63,317 nucleotides of DNA, taken from NCBI GenBank assembly GCA_965368405.1, contig CBDUMS010000006.1, positions 1-63,317 on the forward strand, written 5' to 3'. The notes under the pieces were generated by a model. That model searched no databases. It saw only the letters and a list, made by a program, of their open reading frames with translations, and was not told the DNA's origin. The DNA is from S012-113 sp965368405. GTDB lineage: Bacteria; Bacteroidota; Bacteroidia; Cytophagales; Cyclobacteriaceae. A program made the position numbers and the translations under genes. Within the stretch, counting starts at the first letter, position 1, and every line of letters starts with the position of its first letter. Positions 45,638 to 54,206 of the stretch are shown piece by piece.

Positions 45638-45645
45638 TAATTTTG
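45638..45645 (+). promoter_or_regulatory. Candidate -7 promoter element of leuS (TAATTTTG)
   Basis: An exact TAnnTTTG match 30 nt upstream of the leuS ATG at 45676. A TTTG at 45602 is too far upstream to be its -33 partner. Confidence 0.5.
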
Positions 45646-45675
45646 TGCCTTTAAACGCAGAAATTGATCGAAATT

Positions 45676-48612
45676 ATGGCTGAATACAATCCCGCTGAGA
45701 TTGAAAATAAATGGCAAAAGCATTGGGCAGAGCATGAGCTCTATAAAGCAAAGGTAGACCCATCTAAACCTAAGTTTTATGCTTTAGATATGTTTCCCTA
45801 CCCTTCTGGCAGTGGACTCCATGTGGGTCATCCTTTGGGATATATTGCTACGGATATCGTTTCTCGTTTTAAAAGGCTGGAAGGTTTCAATGTTTTACAC
45901 CCCATGGGATTCGATGCGTTTGGGTTACCGGCTGAACAATATGCAATTCAGACGGGTCAGCACCCGGCGGTCACAACTTTTCAAAACATTGATCGCTATA
46001 AAGAACAACTTAAAAATATTGGGTTTTCATTCGACTGGGATAAAGAGGTTCAGACCTGTGACCCCACCTACTATAAATGGACTCAATGGATAACGATCCA
46101 ACTCTTTGAGTCATGGTATGATCAAACCCTTGCTAAGGCACGACCAATCTCAGAGCTCATCACAATTCTGGAACAAGATGGCAATTTAGCGTTAGACGCT
46201 GCCTGCGATGAAGACACAGAACAAGTTACAAGCGATGAATGGCGTTCGTTCTCTGAACTTGAGCGAGCCAATCTATTGCTTAAATATCGATTGGCTTATC
46301 AGGCACATACCACCGTTAACTGGTGTCCTGAACTAGGCACAGTCTTATCTAATGACGAGGTAAAAGATGGCTTCTCAGAGCGAGGAGGTTTTCGTGTGGA
46401 AAGACGTATTATGCCTCAGTGGAATATGCGTATAACGGCTTATGCCGATCGTTTACTTACTGGATTAGATACTATAGATTGGCCAGAGCCAATGAAGGAA
46501 ATGCAGCGCAACTGGATTGGAAAATCGATCGGTGCTGAATTCGCGTTTGATGTAGACGGGCATAATGAAAAAATTAAGGTTTTTACTACCCGAATTGACA
46601 CCATTTTCGGCGTAACCTATGTGGCACTAGCTCCCGAAAGTGAATTGGTGGCCAAACTTACGACACCAGAATATACCGAAGCAGTTGAAGCCTACGTGAA
46701 TACTGCTAAAAATCGCTCAGAAAGAGACCGCATGAGTGATGTAAAAACCATTTCAGGTGTATTCTGCGGTAGTTATGTTATCCATCCTTTTACACAAGAG
46801 AAACTACCCATATGGATTGCAGATTATGTACTGGCAGGCTACGGCACAGGTGCGGTTATGGCAGTGCCAGCGGGTGATCAAAGAGACTATGCCTTTTCGA
46901 AGCATTTCGATCTCCCCATCCCTCCAATTATCAAAGGTGCCGATATAGCCAAGGAGGCCGATGCAACAAAAGATGGCATTATGATTAATTCAGGCTTTTT
47001 AGATGGAATGAATTATCATGAAGCAACAGCTGCAGCAATAGAACGATTAGAAGAACTTGGAATTGGTTCTGGAAAAGTGCAATTTAAAATGCGCGACGCC
47101 ATCTATGCCCGCCAACGTTATTGGGGCGAACCATTTCCCGTGTATTACAAGGACGGCATAGCCATTCCGCTTCCATTAGAAGATTTACCTCTGGAACTAC
47201 CGGAAATTGATGCCTATAGGCCTACAGAAACAGGAGAGCCACCTCTAGGGCGAGCCTTTAACTGGAAATATCAGGATGAATATGAATACGAATTGAGTAC
47301 AATGCCGGGTTGGGCAGGCTCCAGCTGGTATTTCTTTCGTTACATGGATCCGCATAATGACAGTAGCTTTGTTAGTAAAGAAGCCCAAGAGTATTGGGGC
47401 AATGTAGACCTCTATATTGGTGGCTCGGAGCACGCTACAGGCCACCTGCTTTATTCTCGTTTCTGGACTAAGTTTCTTTATGATTTGGGCTACGTAAATG
47501 TGGATGAACCCTTTCAGAAATTAGTAAACCAAGGCATGATTCAAGGGCGATCAAATTTCGTCTATGCGTTAAGGATAGCATATAAAGACGTTCATGAAGA
47601 TTTTCAACATGTACATCTACCTGAATTCTTCGTTTCAAAAGGAATTCGAGATCAGGCAATGGATGAATCATTAAGTATTGAAGATCGAGAATATGTTCGC
47701 AGTATTGTTGAATACGAGGTAGACAAATTAAACGAGGCACATAAAGGACTCAACTTATCCATCGCTAACCTTGATTTAAAAGTTGTTTCAGAAATCCATG
47801 TTGATGTTAGCCTGGTACAGAATGATATTTTAAATGTCGAAGGGTTTAAAAAATGGCGCCCAGACTTGAATAATGCTATAATTATTCCAGAAAGACATGG
47901 TGATTACGTTTGCGGTTTTGAGGTTGAGAAGATGTCGAAATCTAAATATAATGTAGTTAACCCCGACGATATGATTGCTCAGTATGGAGCAGATACACTA
48001 CGTTTATATGAAATGTTCTTGGGCCCATTGGAACAATTTAAACCCTGGAATACAAATGGCATTGATGGTGTTTATAAGTTCCTGAAAAAGATGTGGAGAC
48101 TCTACCACGATGATCAGGGCACCGTTAATATTTCTGATGACAAACCAACGCCAGAAGAGTATAAGATCTTGCATCGTGCGATTAAAAAGACCAAGGACGA
48201 CATAGAAAGTCTATCACTAAACACATCGGTAAGTAGTTTTATGATTTGTGTGAATGAGTTGTCTGCTATCAAGTGCAATAAGCGAGAAATACTTACGGAT
48301 CTATGTCTTATCGTATCGCCTTTCGCACCTCATATTGCTGAAGAATTATGGCAACTATTAGGACATACTGAATCCATTAATTATGCCCAGTTCCCAACGT
48401 ACAATCCGGACTATATGCGCGAGGATAGTTTCGAATATCCTATAATGATCAATGGCAAAATGAGGACTAAGATTTCCTTTGACATTGGACTTAGCAAGGA
48501 GGCTATAGAAACCGCAGTAATGACCGACGAAGTTGTACTAAAATGGGTTGATGGACAATCTCCCAAAAAGATTATTGTTGTTCCTAAGAAAATTGTAAAT
48601 ATTGTGCTTTAG
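45676..48612 (+). CDS. leuS: Leucine--tRNA ligase
   Basis: The ATG at 45676 gives 978 aa; a TTG at 45664 would add four residues. Class I motifs are clear: HVGH (HIGH box, residues 49-52, in PYPSGSGLHVGHPLGY) and KMSKS (about 752-756). The CP1 editing domain lies at about 225-425 (VFTTRIDTIFGVTYVA) and an anticodon-binding domain near 790-905. It charges tRNA-Leu. Residues about 635-700, between GRSNFVYALRIAY and IHVDVSLVQND, appear about 55 longer than the Bacteroidota LeuRS sequences I recall. An exact -7 box lies 30 nt upstream. Confidence 0.97.
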   Translation: MAEYNPAEIENKWQKHWAEHELYKAKVDPSKPKFYALDMFPYPSGSGLHVGHPLGYIATDIVSRFKRLEGFNVLHPMGFDAFGLPAEQYAIQTGQHPAVTTFQNIDRYKEQLKNIGFSFDWDKEVQTCDPTYYKWTQWITIQLFESWYDQTLAKARPISELITILEQDGNLALDAACDEDTEQVTSDEWRSFSELERANLLLKYRLAYQAHTTVNWCPELGTVLSNDEVKDGFSERGGFRVERRIMPQWNMRITAYADRLLTGLDTIDWPEPMKEMQRNWIGKSIGAEFAFDVDGHNEKIKVFTTRIDTIFGVTYVALAPESELVAKLTTPEYTEAVEAYVNTAKNRSERDRMSDVKTISGVFCGSYVIHPFTQEKLPIWIADYVLAGYGTGAVMAVPAGDQRDYAFSKHFDLPIPPIIKGADIAKEADATKDGIMINSGFLDGMNYHEATAAAIERLEELGIGSGKVQFKMRDAIYARQRYWGEPFPVYYKDGIAIPLPLEDLPLELPEIDAYRPTETGEPPLGRAFNWKYQDEYEYELSTMPGWAGSSWYFFRYMDPHNDSSFVSKEAQEYWGNVDLYIGGSEHATGHLLYSRFWTKFLYDLGYVNVDEPFQKLVNQGMIQGRSNFVYALRIAYKDVHEDFQHVHLPEFFVSKGIRDQAMDESLSIEDREYVRSIVEYEVDKLNEAHKGLNLSIANLDLKVVSEIHVDVSLVQNDILNVEGFKKWRPDLNNAIIIPERHGDYVCGFEVEKMSKSKYNVVNPDDMIAQYGADTLRLYEMFLGPLEQFKPWNTNGIDGVYKFLKKMWRLYHDDQGTVNISDDKPTPEEYKILHRAIKKTKDDIESLSLNTSVSSFMICVNELSAIKCNKREILTDLCLIVSPFAPHIAEELWQLLGHTESINYAQFPTYNPDYMREDSFEYPIMINGKMRTKISFDIGLSKEAIETAVMTDEVVLKWVDGQSPKKIIVVPKKIVNIVL

Positions 48613-48658
48613 GAGGATCGATTGAAGATTCTTGCACTATTTGTCGTAATTTAGACGG

Positions 48659-49573
48659 GTGAAAAAGGTAGTAATTACCCTCTTCTTATTACTGCTCATA
48701 ATAGTTCCTACTATAGCGCAGCAGAGTCTTGATCTATTAACGGTTTCAGGCCGATATGCGACACCGCAACCTTACGACTCTCTCTATAGTGGCAAGGCTC
48801 AGGAGGTGGGCGCTCTTATAAACGTAAAAATACCTATCGTACTTAATGACAAATTCATTTGGTACAGCGAATTAACCTATACCAATGCCACGGTAACCAA
48901 TAATGAGTCTTTTCCACTGGAAAATGCGAACCCTGTTAATCTCAATGCCTTCATCCTACAAACTGGATTAATAACCAAATTAAATGAAAGCACTGCCTTG
49001 CAGGTTCTTTTGGTACCACGGTTTATGACAGATTTTAAAGATGTAAATAGCAAGAATTTGCAATTTGGAGCTATTGGACTAGTGGAAAAACGCTACAGTA
49101 AAACATTTATGATGCGATTCGGACTGCTCTATAACCAGGAACTCTTTGGCACTATGCTAACCCCATTAGTTCATCTGGATTGGCAGATAAGCGATCGCTG
49201 GAGCATTGTAGGCTTACTTCCTATCTTTGCTAAGGTTAACTATGCTGTGAGTGAGAATACGGCGGTTGGGTTCAGTCATTTTGGTTTAACCACAACATAC
49301 CGTCTGGGCGATCAAGCTTATCGGAACGACTATATCGAACGAACAAGTATCGATCTAAGCTTATACATTCGTCAAAGGATCGTCAATAATTTTCATATCG
49401 AGGGCAGATTAGGACATACCCTTAACCGAAAGTATGGGCAATATGCAGAAGATGAGAAGTTAGACTTGAGGTTGATCATTTTTAATTTTGGCGACAATAG
49501 AGTCCAAAAAAATGTCAATTTCGCCAATGGTATTATCGCGAATATCAGATTAGTCTATAACCTACCCCTCTAG
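48659..49573 (+). CDS. DUF6268-like outer-membrane beta-barrel protein
   Basis: The 304-aa protein starts at GTG (48659) with a signal peptide (residues 1-20, ending TIAQ). The body is a series of amphipathic strands (FIWYSELTYTNATVTN, TALQVLLVPRFMTDF, WSIVGLLPIFAKVNYAV) that fit the DUF6268 outer-membrane family, ending LVYNLPL. The function is unknown. It starts 46 nt after leuS and may share its transcript. Confidence 0.75.
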   Translation: MKKVVITLFLLLLIIVPTIAQQSLDLLTVSGRYATPQPYDSLYSGKAQEVGALINVKIPIVLNDKFIWYSELTYTNATVTNNESFPLENANPVNLNAFILQTGLITKLNESTALQVLLVPRFMTDFKDVNSKNLQFGAIGLVEKRYSKTFMMRFGLLYNQELFGTMLTPLVHLDWQISDRWSIVGLLPIFAKVNYAVSENTAVGFSHFGLTTTYRLGDQAYRNDYIERTSIDLSLYIRQRIVNNFHIEGRLGHTLNRKYGQYAEDEKLDLRLIIFNFGDNRVQKNVNFANGIIANIRLVYNLPL

Positions 49574-49582
49574 TTACCCAGC

Positions 49583-50059
49583 TCATATAAAAAACCAGCC
49601 ATGGCTTCCTGCCACAGCTCCAACGGTCGTAATTATACTGATAATCAGAAGAACCCAGTGTAACCGATGCATAATTCTAAATGTTCTTTCAGGATTATCC
49701 TTTGCAGATTCTCTAAAAACACGGTGTAAGACCAATGGTTCGAGTATAAATAAGACGACAGAAAAAAGCACCCATATCAGAACCATAGCATGAAACCACC
49801 AGAATTGCAGCAGGCCAAACCGATACCAGGCATCGAGTTCGTAAATCATATAAAACCCAGTAATCGCGGTAACTAAAGTTGCTATTTTAGCTTGAAATGC
49901 GAATCTCCCTTCAATCTTCTCGAAGGTATCAATCTTATCCTCTTTGGAATGAAATCTTTTAATTGCAGGAATAAGTACCGTAGTCACCATAGATACACCC
50001 CCTATCCAAACGATAACTGCTACAATGTGTATAATGCGGGCAAGAGTGAGGTATTCCAT
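49583..50059 (-). CDS. CopD/DUF2269-like integral membrane protein
   Basis: The 158-aa protein has four predicted helices with conserved polar residues inside them: ARIIHIVAVIVWIGGVSMV (His11 and the WxGG motif), FWWFHAMVLIWVLFSV and RIMHRLHWVLLIISII. This His-containing pattern is seen in CopD and DUF2269/DUF2214-type proteins that bind copper or haem-like cofactors. The exact family is uncertain. It is divergent from a dihaem cytochrome c gene, with a large dyad between them. Confidence 0.65.
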   Translation of the reverse strand: MEYLTLARIIHIVAVIVWIGGVSMVTTVLIPAIKRFHSKEDKIDTFEKIEGRFAFQAKIATLVTAITGFYMIYELDAWYRFGLLQFWWFHAMVLIWVLFSVVLFILEPLVLHRVFRESAKDNPERTFRIMHRLHWVLLIISIITTVGAVAGSHGWFFI

Positions 50060-50099
50060 TGCTGTATGATTTTAATTCTAAAGGCATTCTATTCAACTC

Positions 50100-50138
50100 T
50101 AAATGTAGTTGCCTGAATTATTCAGACAACTACATTTA
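50100..50138. promoter_or_regulatory. Large interrupted inverted repeat in a divergent promoter region
   Basis: A 12-bp perfect inverted repeat (TAAATGTAGTTG at 50100-50111 and CAACTACATTTA at 50127-50138) encloses a second perfect dyad CTGAA-tta-TTCAG, separated by one C-A mismatch on the flanks. Neither side has a T-run and it lies between divergent genes, so it is unlikely to be a terminator. An operator or an RNA hairpin in a leader are both possible. Confidence 0.5.
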
Positions 50139-50193
50139 TTGACAATAACATAATAAATTAATATATTGAAAAACCCTAATCTAATGTTATACT

Positions 50194-51171
50194 ATGAAAA
50201 AGATACTAATTGGCTTATTAGTCACTGTTGTAATTATCGTTATTGGGTTTACCCTAATGATAAATCTAACCTGGCAAAAGGATCATAGTTCAACCTATCC
50301 GGTTAATCAGGAATTGGTTATCAATGCTGATTCTGCTATGATCGCACGAGGCAAGTACTTGGTCTATGGACCCGCACATTGTGCGCATTGTCATGTACCT
50401 TTCGAAAAGCTAGCTGATGTTGAAAATGGCATGGAAGTTTCATTAACTGGCGGTTTTGGACTAGAGATTCCACCAGGAAAATTTATTGCGCCAAATATAA
50501 CAATGGACGCTGAAACAGGTATTGGTAATAAATCTGATGGTGAGCTTTATCGTATGTTACGCCACAATGTAAGAACCAATGGTATGCCTTCTATCGATTT
50601 TATGCCCTTTATAAACATGTCTGAGCGTGATATATATGCTATTATCGCTTACTTGAGGACCACTGAACCAGTAAAGTCTAAAGTCATTAACACAAAATAC
50701 AGTTTCCTTGGAAAAGCACTGCTCGCTCTCGGAGTCATAAAACCCGGAGATCCTGACCAACCAGTCCCAAAGCATGTAGAGAAGGAAGCTACCGCAGAAT
50801 ATGGAGAATATCTGGCCTATGCTGTTGCCAATTGCCGTGGATGTCATACAGAGCGCGATATGAGCACTGGCCAATATACGGGTCCTTTTTATGCAGGAGG
50901 CTTGCTTTTTGGTCCAGACAACTTAACCAATGGCTGGCAATTTGTTTCGCCCAACCTTACACCAGATCCCGAGACAGGTATTCTTTTTGGATGGACAGAA
51001 GAGCAGTTTATTGCCAGAATGAAAAGTGGTAGGGTTTATGAATCTTCTCCAATGCCGTGGGCGGCATTAACCCAAATGGATACGGTTGAATTACAAGCTC
51101 TGTATCGATACTTTACTAATTTAACACCAATTTCTAACAAGATATCCGCTACTGTAATTGCCCCTGAATAA
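50194..51171 (+). CDS. Membrane-anchored dihaem cytochrome c
   Basis: The 325-aa protein has an N-terminal membrane anchor or signal (residues 5-25) and two CxxCH haem sites: CAHCH (63-67) and CRGCH (214-218), each followed by a Met-containing region (PSIDFMPF, SSPMPWAAL) likely to give the sixth ligand. The two halves look like a duplicated cytochrome c domain, as in the cytochrome subunits of periplasmic dehydrogenases, but no dehydrogenase gene is near. It is a periplasmic electron carrier. Confidence 0.9.
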   Translation: MKKILIGLLVTVVIIVIGFTLMINLTWQKDHSSTYPVNQELVINADSAMIARGKYLVYGPAHCAHCHVPFEKLADVENGMEVSLTGGFGLEIPPGKFIAPNITMDAETGIGNKSDGELYRMLRHNVRTNGMPSIDFMPFINMSERDIYAIIAYLRTTEPVKSKVINTKYSFLGKALLALGVIKPGDPDQPVPKHVEKEATAEYGEYLAYAVANCRGCHTERDMSTGQYTGPFYAGGLLFGPDNLTNGWQFVSPNLTPDPETGILFGWTEEQFIARMKSGRVYESSPMPWAALTQMDTVELQALYRYFTNLTPISNKISATVIAPE

Positions 51172-51172
51172 A

Positions 51173-51199
51173 AAAGGCCCGACAATTTGTCGAGCCTTT
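51173..51199 (-). terminator. Rho-independent terminator of glnN
   Basis: On the minus strand aaaggc-t-cgaca pairs with tgtcg-g-gccttt around a 3-nt loop and is followed by a run of T residues. It lies 20 nt after the glutamine synthetase stop. On the plus strand the centre has a C-A mismatch and the T-run is short, so it works mainly for glnN and perhaps weakly for the cytochrome gene. Confidence 0.85.
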
Positions 51200-51219
51200 G
51201 AATCACAGGATAATTATCT

Positions 51220-53382
51220 CTACTTAATAAAGAGCATCTCTCTATACTTAGGTAGCGGCCAGTCTTCATCGTCTACCAATAATTCGAGCTTATCTACAGC
51301 ATGTCGAATCTTATCGAAGTACTTGCCTTTGATATCGTCGCAATAGGCTATAGCCTTCTTTCTTGGGTCATCAATTTTATTGATTCGCTTTCGTTCATTT
51401 ATCATGTTTTCCACTTCCGACATAACAATATTCAAGTGCTCGGTAACATTTGAAATGGTACTCTTCACATGCTTATTACTAAGTCCTAACTCCTTCAAAC
51501 CTTTGGCATTTTCAATCAATTTATTCTGGTACTTAATTGTAGTGGGAATGATGTGATTATGAGCCAAATCTGCCATAGAGCGAGATTCTATCTGAACTTT
51601 CATGATGTAGTTCTCCAGCATTATCTCATTTCTGGCTTCCAGCTCCATTTTCGAAAGTACATTATAGTGCTGGTAAAGATTAACGGAATCTTTAGCGAGG
51701 AAAGCATCTAGCGCACGAGGAGTGTCCTTTACATTTTCTAGTCCTCTTTTCTTGGCATCTTTAACCCAGTTGTCTGAGTAGCCATCTCCTTCAAATCTTA
51801 CCTTCTTTGAATCCTTAATAAACTTGCGAAGCACATTAACAATAGCAATCTTTTTATCAATTCCTTTGTCAATTTCTTTGGCTACTGATACTGAAAACTC
51901 ATCAAGAGCCGCAGCAACGATCAAATTCAATACGGTCATGGGTGCTGCAACATTGGTATCTGATCCTACCGCCCTAAACTCAAATTTATTGCCTGTAAAT
52001 GCAAATGGAGATGTTCTGTTTCTATCGGTATTATCAAGTATAATTTCGGGAATTTTATCAATACCCAGTTTCATATACATGTTATCACCCTTATCTACCT
52101 TAATATTACCATTGGTTTCAATTTCATTCAAGACTTCTGTTAACTGAGATCCAATAAATACCGACATGATTGCGGGTGGAGCCTCATTCGCTCCTAACCT
52201 GAAATCGTTGCCTGCCGATGCGATACTAGCACGTAATAGAGGTGCGTAGTCGTGCACTGCCTTAATTGTTGCCACGAAAAAGGTTAAGAACTGTAAGTTT
52301 TCCCTTGCACTGCTACTTGGCTGGAACAAGTTTACTCCTGTATTCGTAATAAGTGACCAGTTGTTATGCTTACCACTTCCGTTTAAGCCAGCAAATGGCT
52401 TTTCATGGAATAAAACAGAGAGTTTATGCTTAACCGACACCCTATTCATCACATCCATTAATAATTGGTTGTGATCGGTAGCGATATTAATTTCTTCGAA
52501 TAATGGAGCTACCTCAAACTGACTTGGTGCAACCTCATTATGTCTGGTTGTTACCGGGATACCAAGTTTAAGGGCTTCAATTTCAAAATCTTTAATAAAA
52601 TCGTAAACCCTACTTGGAATGGAGCCAAAATAATGATCATCAAGCTGCTGACCACGTGCAGGGTTATGCCCAAAGACCGAACGACCGCTCATTACGATAT
52701 CCGGACGCGCATCTCCTAAAGCACGATCGATTACAAAATATTCTTGCTCACACCCTAGAGAAGGTGTTACGCGATTAACATTGCGATCAAATAGCTGGCA
52801 AACTTTGGCAGCCGCCATATCTACTGCTTCCACCGACTTTAATAAGGGTGCCTTATAATCTAATGCCTCTCCTGTATAGCTCACAAATACCGTGGGGATA
52901 CACAAGGTTCTCCCAAGAATAAATATTGGTGAACTCGGGTCCCATGCCGTGTAGCCTCGTGCCTCGAAAGTGCTTCGAATACCGCCGTTGGGAAAAGATG
53001 ATGCATCAGGCTCTTGCTGCACGAGTGTGCTACCTTTTAATTTCTCAATTCCCGAACCAGCATCGAAAAAAGCATCATGCTTCTCTGCTGTAGCGCCAGT
53101 TAATGGTTGAAACCAATGCGTGTAATGCGTTATACCTTTAGAAATAGCCCAAGATTTAGCAGCAGCGGCTACTTCATTCGCTGCGTCCTTATCAATCTTA
53201 GTGCCTTTATCTATAGCGGTTTTTACTTTGTCGAAAACATCTGGGCTCAGGGAAGCCCTCATTTTGTCTAAGCTAAAGCAATTTTCGCCAAAATAGTCTG
53301 AAACCTTGTTCGAGGGGGCTTCTACCCTTACTTCAGGCCTGCTCTGAACCAGTTCTAAAGCTTTGAATCGTAATATTGCCAT
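51220..53382 (-). CDS. glnN: Glutamine synthetase, type III
   Basis: The 720-aa enzyme from ATG 53382 starts MAILRFKALELVQSRPEV, the usual GSIII N-terminus. A GTG at 53412 would add ten residues but lies almost on top of the -7 box, so it is rejected. Active-site regions include GCEQEYFVIDR, FEVAPLFEEINIATDHNQ and HEKPFAGLNGSGKHNNWS. Type III synthetases are large dodecamers and are typical of Bacteroidota; they condense glutamate and ammonia with ATP. It is a single-gene unit with its own promoter and terminator. Confidence 0.96.
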   Translation of the reverse strand: MAILRFKALELVQSRPEVRVEAPSNKVSDYFGENCFSLDKMRASLSPDVFDKVKTAIDKGTKIDKDAANEVAAAAKSWAISKGITHYTHWFQPLTGATAEKHDAFFDAGSGIEKLKGSTLVQQEPDASSFPNGGIRSTFEARGYTAWDPSSPIFILGRTLCIPTVFVSYTGEALDYKAPLLKSVEAVDMAAAKVCQLFDRNVNRVTPSLGCEQEYFVIDRALGDARPDIVMSGRSVFGHNPARGQQLDDHYFGSIPSRVYDFIKDFEIEALKLGIPVTTRHNEVAPSQFEVAPLFEEINIATDHNQLLMDVMNRVSVKHKLSVLFHEKPFAGLNGSGKHNNWSLITNTGVNLFQPSSSARENLQFLTFFVATIKAVHDYAPLLRASIASAGNDFRLGANEAPPAIMSVFIGSQLTEVLNEIETNGNIKVDKGDNMYMKLGIDKIPEIILDNTDRNRTSPFAFTGNKFEFRAVGSDTNVAAPMTVLNLIVAAALDEFSVSVAKEIDKGIDKKIAIVNVLRKFIKDSKKVRFEGDGYSDNWVKDAKKRGLENVKDTPRALDAFLAKDSVNLYQHYNVLSKMELEARNEIMLENYIMKVQIESRSMADLAHNHIIPTTIKYQNKLIENAKGLKELGLSNKHVKSTISNVTEHLNIVMSEVENMINERKRINKIDDPRKKAIAYCDDIKGKYFDKIRHAVDKLELLVDDEDWPLPKYREMLFIK

Positions 53383-53413
53383 TCTTTTTTGGGGATTAGG
53401 GTTATTTTTCACC

Positions 53414-53421
53414 CAAAAGTA
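53414..53421 (-). promoter_or_regulatory. Candidate -7 promoter element of glnN (TACTTTTG)
   Basis: An exact TAnnTTTG match on the minus strand, 31 nt upstream of the glnN ATG at 53382 and 1 nt from the alternative GTG at 53412, which argues for the ATG. Confidence 0.5.
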
Positions 53422-53512
53422 GAATAATAATGCAATATTTTTCTAAAGGCTGTTATTTTTTTAAGCTACTTTCTAATTTTTTTGTCATTTTATTATCTAG
53501 AACTATAAAAAA

Positions 53513-53536
53513 AAGGCTGAATTAAAATTCAGCCTT
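53513..53536 (-). terminator. Rho-independent terminator
   Basis: A perfect 10-bp stem (aaggctgaat / attcagcctt) with a TAAA loop is followed on the minus strand by at least eight T residues. It lies 21 nt downstream of the DUF4251 gene stop. Confidence 0.93.
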
Positions 53537-53557
53537 CCATTTTCTTAAATCTCAATT

Positions 53558-54124
53558 CTAAAATTGTGGGGTACCTTTATATACAGTTGTTTCATTTAAA
53601 GGAACCAACCTGCCTTGAAAAGAGAGTTTTTCTCCAAAATTTCCATTCATGTCTACTCGGGCATTGCCATCTGAAGAAACCCTAAATACCATCGTAACCA
53701 AACCGCCTCCCTTATTCAGCACCGAAGCATTTACAGTAAAGTTAGGCTGATCCTCTTTGCCTTTTATTTCCATTTTTTGGATTTTACCATCGATTGTAAC
53801 ACCGCCTACGCCATTCCAACCAATAATTTGGTCAAATGATAATTGAATAGATGAGTTTTCACCATCGAAACCTACAAAATTAGTATTCGAGCTTATTGGG
53901 TAAGAATTACCGTTTCTGTTGAATAAGGTATGCGCTTCTAAGACAAACCGCTTTGACAATACATGAGCCTTTAACTTCTGTGCGTTTTCCATGCTCACTC
54001 TCCTCTGCTCTTCCTTTTTCGCTTTTTTTGCGGCTTTACGATCAGCTTTAGAATCTTGCGCTATTGCTCCTGCACTAATTATAATCATTAGTATAAGAAA
54101 AGTTGACTTTAGTAATCTGGACAT
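53558..54124 (-). CDS. DUF4251 domain protein
   Basis: The likely start is the ATG at 54124 (188 aa), where a signal peptide begins (MSRLLKSTFLILMIIISAGA); ATGs at 54151 and 54148 would add a few residues. After a Lys/Ala-rich segment (KADRKAAKKAKKEEQRR) comes the DUF4251 region: LSKRFVLEAHTLFNRNGNSY, FDQIIGWNGVGGVTIDGKI and a C-terminal GRLVPLNETTVYKG. DUF4251 proteins are common exported proteins of Bacteroidota with unknown function. An exact -7 box is about 65 nt upstream and a terminator follows. Confidence 0.82.
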   Translation of the reverse strand: MSRLLKSTFLILMIIISAGAIAQDSKADRKAAKKAKKEEQRRVSMENAQKLKAHVLSKRFVLEAHTLFNRNGNSYPISSNTNFVGFDGENSSIQLSFDQIIGWNGVGGVTIDGKIQKMEIKGKEDQPNFTVNASVLNKGGGLVTMVFRVSSDGNARVDMNGNFGEKLSFQGRLVPLNETTVYKGTPQF

Positions 54125-54188
54125 GCTAAGAATTTTACTACGAAACATCATTATTATTGATTGTAAATTTACACTACATATATCGTTC

Positions 54189-54196
54189 CAAAATTA
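54189..54196 (-). promoter_or_regulatory. Candidate -7 promoter element (TAATTTTG)
   Basis: An exact TAnnTTTG match on the minus strand, 65 nt upstream of the DUF4251 start and 38 nt from its alternative ATG. It overlaps the leader of the divergent sirtuin gene. Confidence 0.4.
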
Positions 54197-54206
54197 GGTA
54201 AAACAT

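Noticed and set aside
45546..45675. Possible small RNA or tRNA upstream of leuS
   Set aside because: A TTCCCT/AGGGAA inverted repeat is present but no cloverleaf arms or T-loop pattern could be built. It looks like an ordinary promoter region.
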